Part shown: positions 61,128-64,000 of the stretch, one piece after another | Position numbering within the stretch: the first letter of the stretch is position 1 | How the letters are laid out: each line of letters opens with the position of its first letter | Source: Saccharothrix carnea | GTDB taxonomy: Bacteria > Actinomycetota > Actinomycetes > Mycobacteriales > Pseudonocardiaceae | NCBI RefSeq assembly: GCF_003014735.1 | Contig: NZ_PYAX01000001.1 | Coordinates: forward strand, 186,001 to 250,000 | Direction: 5' to 3' | DNA length: 64,000 nucleotides | Notes under the pieces: generated by a model | What the model was told of the DNA's origin: nothing | Databases searched by the model: none | The model's input: only the letters and a program-made list of their open reading frames with translations | Position numbers and translations under genes: made by a program

Positions 61128-63038
61128 CTAGACCACCAGGGGCACGATCGGGCTCTGCTCCGCCGACAACGGGAGCTGGTAGCGCTGCGTCAGGTAGGAC
61201 GCGATGTCGTGGAACAGCGGCGCGGACGACTGCGGGCCCTCGGTCGGGTTGTCCAGCATGATGCCGACCACGAACCTGGGGTTGTCGGCGGGCAGGATGC
61301 CCGCGAACGTGATCCAGTACTGCGAGCTGCTGTAGCAGTCGCACTTCGGGTCGATCTGCTGCGCCGTGCCCGTCTTGCCGCTGATCTGGTACCCCGGCAG
61401 CGCCGCCGGCACGCCCGTGCCGCTCTGCGCCACCGAGTCCGGCCCCGGCGCCTTCTGCACGACCGCGCGGAACATGTCGCGGACCGTCTTGGCGGTCTGC
61501 GGCGACACGACCCGCTCGGTGTCCGCGGGGTCCATCTCCTTGCGGCTGCCGTCCGCCGACACCTCGGCGCGCACGATCCGCGGCGCGATGCGCACGCCGT
61601 CGTTCGCGATCGCCTGGTACATGCCGGTCATCTGCAACAACGTCATGTTCAGGCCCTGCCCGATCGGCAGGTTGCCGAACGTCGAACCGGACCACTGGTT
61701 CAGCGGCGGCACGTAACCGGACTCCTCGCCGGGCAGCCCCGACTGCGTCCGCTTGCCCAGCCCGAACTTGCGCAGCATGTCCGAGTACCGGTCCTGGCCG
61801 ATCTTCTGCGCCGTCATCAGCGTGCCCACGTTGGACGACTTCGCGAACACGCCGGTGAACGTCATGTCCATCGGGCCGTGCTGCCACCAGTCACCGATCA
61901 CCCGGTCGGCGACCTTGATCGAGCCGTCGACCCGCAGCACGCTGTCCGGTTGGTAGACGCCGTCCTCGATGGCCGTCGCGGCGGTCACGAGCTTGTTCAC
62001 CGAACCGGGCTCGAACACCGACGTGACCGCGATGTTGCGCAGCTCGTCCTCGGTGGCGTTGCCGAAGTCGTTCGGGTCGAACGTCTTGTCGTTGGCCATG
62101 GCCAGGATCTCGCCGGTCCGGGTGTCCATCACCACCGCCGACCCGCTGCGCGCCTTCGACTTCGTCGTGTAGTCGGTGACCATGCGCTGCACGGCGTACT
62201 GCGTGTCCACGTCCAGGGTCAGCTCCAGGCTCTTGCCCGGCGTCGCGGCGGCCAGCTCGCGCGACCGGTCCGGCCCGGGGATCACGACGTCGTTGCCCTG
62301 CATGGTGTCGACGATCCGCAGGCCGTTGCGGCCGGCGAGCAGGTTGTCCTGCGCGATCTCCAAGCCGAGCAGGCCGTGCGTGGCGGGCGGTTCGGCGTCC
62401 TTGCGCCAGTTCGCCGCGCCGATGATGTTCGACGCCAGCTCGCCGTTCGGGTAGACGCGCACGGCCCGGTACTCGGAGCCGATGTTGTGGTACTTCTCCG
62501 TGATGACGGCAGCCTTGGCCGGGTCGACGTTGTCCACCAGCTCGACGTAGGTCGTGTCCTGGGACAGCTTCGCGAGCATGGTGTCCCGGTCGGTCTTCTG
62601 CCCGGCGACCTCCTTGCCCAGCGTCTGCTCGATGAACGCGGCCATGTCGGCGATGCGGTCGGAGAAGCTGCCGATCTCCGGGCGGGCTTCGAGCGCCTCG
62701 GCCCACTCCTCCCGCATCCGCTTGGGCACGACGTAGAGCGCGCGCGCTTCCACGCTGAACGCCAGCTGGTTGCCGTTGCGGTCCAGGATCGAGCCGCGCG
62801 GCGCCGCGATGTCGATCTTCGTGGCGCGTTGCTGCTCCGCCTGCGCGGACAACGCCTCCGCCTGGAAGCCCTGGACCTGCACCAGCTTGATCCCGGCCAG
62901 GAGCAACGCGCCCACCAGCAGCAGCCGGCCGACCGCGAGGCGGACCCGGCTGTTGCCGCCGCGCCGCTTGCGGGGTGCGGGGCCTCGGACGGACAACGGA
63001 CGTCGCACGGGCCTGCCCCGACTCGGCCCCGGCATCAC
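61128..63038 (-). CDS. ftsI: Septal transpeptidase FtsI (PBP3)
   Basis: The 636-residue class B penicillin-binding protein has a basic cytosolic tail, one transmembrane helix (about 33-52), a dimerisation domain beginning RGSILDRNGNQLAFSV, and a transpeptidase domain. The domain holds SxxK in VFEPGSVNKLVTAAT (Ser about 345), SxN in FAKSSNVGTLM and KTG in ISGKTGTAQQ. No PASTA repeats are present. It cross-links septal peptidoglycan with FtsW. It is separated from murE by 169 bp with no clear terminator. Confidence 0.96.
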   Translation of the reverse strand: MMPGPSRGRPVRRPLSVRGPAPRKRRGGNSRVRLAVGRLLLVGALLLAGIKLVQVQGFQAEALSAQAEQQRATKIDIAAPRGSILDRNGNQLAFSVEARALYVVPKRMREEWAEALEARPEIGSFSDRIADMAAFIEQTLGKEVAGQKTDRDTMLAKLSQDTTYVELVDNVDPAKAAVITEKYHNIGSEYRAVRVYPNGELASNIIGAANWRKDAEPPATHGLLGLEIAQDNLLAGRNGLRIVDTMQGNDVVIPGPDRSRELAAATPGKSLELTLDVDTQYAVQRMVTDYTTKSKARSGSAVVMDTRTGEILAMANDKTFDPNDFGNATEDELRNIAVTSVFEPGSVNKLVTAATAIEDGVYQPDSVLRVDGSIKVADRVIGDWWQHGPMDMTFTGVFAKSSNVGTLMTAQKIGQDRYSDMLRKFGLGKRTQSGLPGEESGYVPPLNQWSGSTFGNLPIGQGLNMTLLQMTGMYQAIANDGVRIAPRIVRAEVSADGSRKEMDPADTERVVSPQTAKTVRDMFRAVVQKAPGPDSVAQSGTGVPAALPGYQISGKTGTAQQIDPKCDCYSSSQYWITFAGILPADNPRFVVGIMLDNPTEGPQSSAPLFHDIASYLTQRYQLPLSAEQSPIVPLVV

Positions 63039-63074
63039 TGACCTCCTGGTACCGGCTGTGTCACGGATTCGTTC

Positions 63075-63716
63075 CTAGCCCTGCGGTGGCGTCTGCCCGC
63101 CACCCGCCTGCTGCGCGGCCTGGTCCTGGCCCTGCGCGGGCGGCTGGGTGGTCTGGCCCTGGGCGGGCTGCTCCTGGCCCTGGGCGGGCGGGGTGGCGGA
63201 CGACGAGGTGGGCGGCGGTGGCGGCTGGACCGCGGACGGCTTGCCGTACACCTCGACCGTCCCGTCCGGCAGCTGCCGCAACCGCGCCGGGTCACCTGCC
63301 GGCACCAGGCCGAGCTTCGCCGCGGCGTCGGCCAGGCTCGCCGGCGACTCGGCCAGCGCGACCTCCCGCCGCAACTGGTCGACCTGCCGAGCGAGCCGGG
63401 TCTCCTCGGCCCGCGCGTCCTGCAACCGGTACGAGTCCGCGGTCGCCTGGGTCGCCAGCCACATGATCGCCGCGATGCCCGCACCGAGCACGACCATCAC
63501 CATCACCACGAACGGCGCCTTGGGCGCCACCGCCGGTTGACGGGTCACCGCCGGACCGCGCTTCGGCGACGTGCGCTGCGCACGCCGCGCGTAAGCCCGC
63601 TCCGCCGCGGCCGAACGGCGGCGCTCCGCGGGCACGGCCTTCAGCGAGCGCTCACGGGGCTTGGACGACCTGGCCGAGGACGGTACGCCGCCGCCGGTCC
63701 GTGCCGGTGCGGTCAT
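63075..63716 (-). CDS. ftsL: FtsL-type cell division protein
   Basis: The 213-residue bitopic protein has a basic cytosolic region (about 1-68) and one transmembrane helix (about 69-90; [19 protein letters not shown]). A short coiled coil (about 95-130; [20 protein letters not shown]) is followed by a conserved [24 protein letters not shown] block. A Pro/Gln/Gly-rich extracytoplasmic tail (about 160-213) ends it. Position between rsmH and ftsI is the standard for ftsL. The ATG overlaps the rsmH stop. Confidence 0.85.
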   Translation of the reverse strand: MTAPARTGGGVPSSARSSKPRERSLKAVPAERRRSAAAERAYARRAQRTSPKRGPAVTRQPAVAPKAPFVVMVMVVLGAGIAAIMWLATQATADSYRLQDARAEETRLARQVDQLRREVALAESPASLADAAAKLGLVPAGDPARLRQLPDGTVEVYGKPSAVQPPPPPTSSSATPPAQGQEQPAQGQTTQPPAQGQDQAAQQAGGGQTPPQG

Positions 63717-64000
63717 GTCGCCTCCCGGATGCGTTCCGCCGCTCTCAGCCGCACCGAGGCGGCCCTGGGGTTCTCTTCGATCTCCTGCTCGTTCGCCTGT
63801 TCGGCGCCCCTGGTCACCAGCTTCAGCTGGGGACCGTGCCCGGGCAGCTCGACCGGCAGGTCCTGCGGTGAGGTCGACGTGGCCAGCGCGGTGAACGCCC
63901 GCTTGACCATCCGGTCCTCCAGCGACTGGTAGGACTCCACGACGATCCGCCCGCCGACCGCCAGCACCGACAGCGCGGCGGGCAGCGCCAGGCGCAGCGA
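63713..64000 (-). CDS. rsmH: 16S rRNA (cytosine-1402-N4)-methyltransferase, C-terminal part
   Basis: The last 95 codons of RsmH (MraW) enter from the right edge. The visible block [20 protein letters not shown], then [17 protein letters not shown], followed by [17 protein letters not shown], is the conserved C-terminal end. The enzyme methylates C1402 of 16S rRNA using SAM and heads the dcw cluster. Its stop overlaps ftsL by 4 bp. The N-terminal SAM-binding half lies outside. Confidence 0.94.
   Translation of the reverse strand, partial: SLRLALPAALSVLAVGGRIVVESYQSLEDRMVKRAFTALATSTSPQDLPVELPGHGPQLKLVTRGAEQANEQEIEENPRAASVRLRAAERIREAT

Overview
The window is high-GC DNA with dense, often 4-bp-overlapping genes and many GTG starts. 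It reads as the chromosome of a filamentous actinomycete, most likely Pseudonocardiales (Saccharothrix, Actinosynnema or Lentzea type). Support comes from Wag31/DivIVA, SepF, a complete wall/division (dcw) cluster with a meso-DAP-type MurE, a SAM-IV riboswitch, an actinobacterial ileS T-box and a bioB-bsaP pair. I see no transposase, prophage, CRISPR array, tRNA or rRNA. It is mostly ordinary core chromosome with several interesting control regions.

Layout. 1-3.6 kb: a split transketolase pair (with an unidentified gene entering from the left edge) divergent from soxR, then a KptA/Tpt1 RNA phosphotransferase and a TetR regulator. 3.7-6.9 kb: hisD-hisC-hisB plus a 51-residue membrane protein. 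7-13 kb: secreted M14 carboxypeptidase, class V PLP enzyme, orphan peptide-binding lipoprotein, nitrilase-family amidase and a PRC-barrel stress protein. 13-18 kb: nadA-nadB-nadC facing the regulator nrtR, then a LON-domain protein and type I aroD. 19-21 kb: MFS carrier plus a DUF1445 hydro-lyase behind a GntR-like operator. 21-27 kb: biotin genes (P450-bioA, bioD, bioB, bsaP, DUF2567 membrane protein) with a glutaredoxin/membrane pair on the other strand. bioF is not in the window.

27-40 kb: dnaE, a winged-helix-like protein, a Bcr/CflA exporter with a ribosome-site-masking hairpin, lspA-rluD, a class V PLP enzyme behind a SAM-IV riboswitch, a K+/H+ antiporter, DUF167, a TetR/SRPBCC divergent pair and two overlapping sigma-factor genes. 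40-44 kb: ileS with its T-box. 44-64 kb, read right to left on the minus strand: rsmH-ftsL-ftsI-murE-murF-mraY-murD-ftsW-murG-murC-ftsQ-(DinB gene)-ftsZ-pgeF-yggS-sepF-yggT-wag31, one division and wall-synthesis programme.

The most unusual signals are: a family of short semi-palindromic 13-mers (GARYGTWGRACWC) clustered in three separate intergenic regions; a P450 gene overlapping bioA behind a large dyad that contains a BioQ-like box; a SoxR-type box in front of the split transketolase; the hairpin over the exporter's ribosome site; and many start codons placed 6-7 bp after a -10 hexamer, which suggests leaderless mRNAs. No stretch above about 300 bp lacks a gene. The larger gaps (18716-18970, 30704-30916, 36104-36316, 43780-44048, 47875-48146, 49488-49696) hold the repeats, operators, riboswitch, T-box or promoters described below, except 30704-30916, where I see only flanking promoter sequence.
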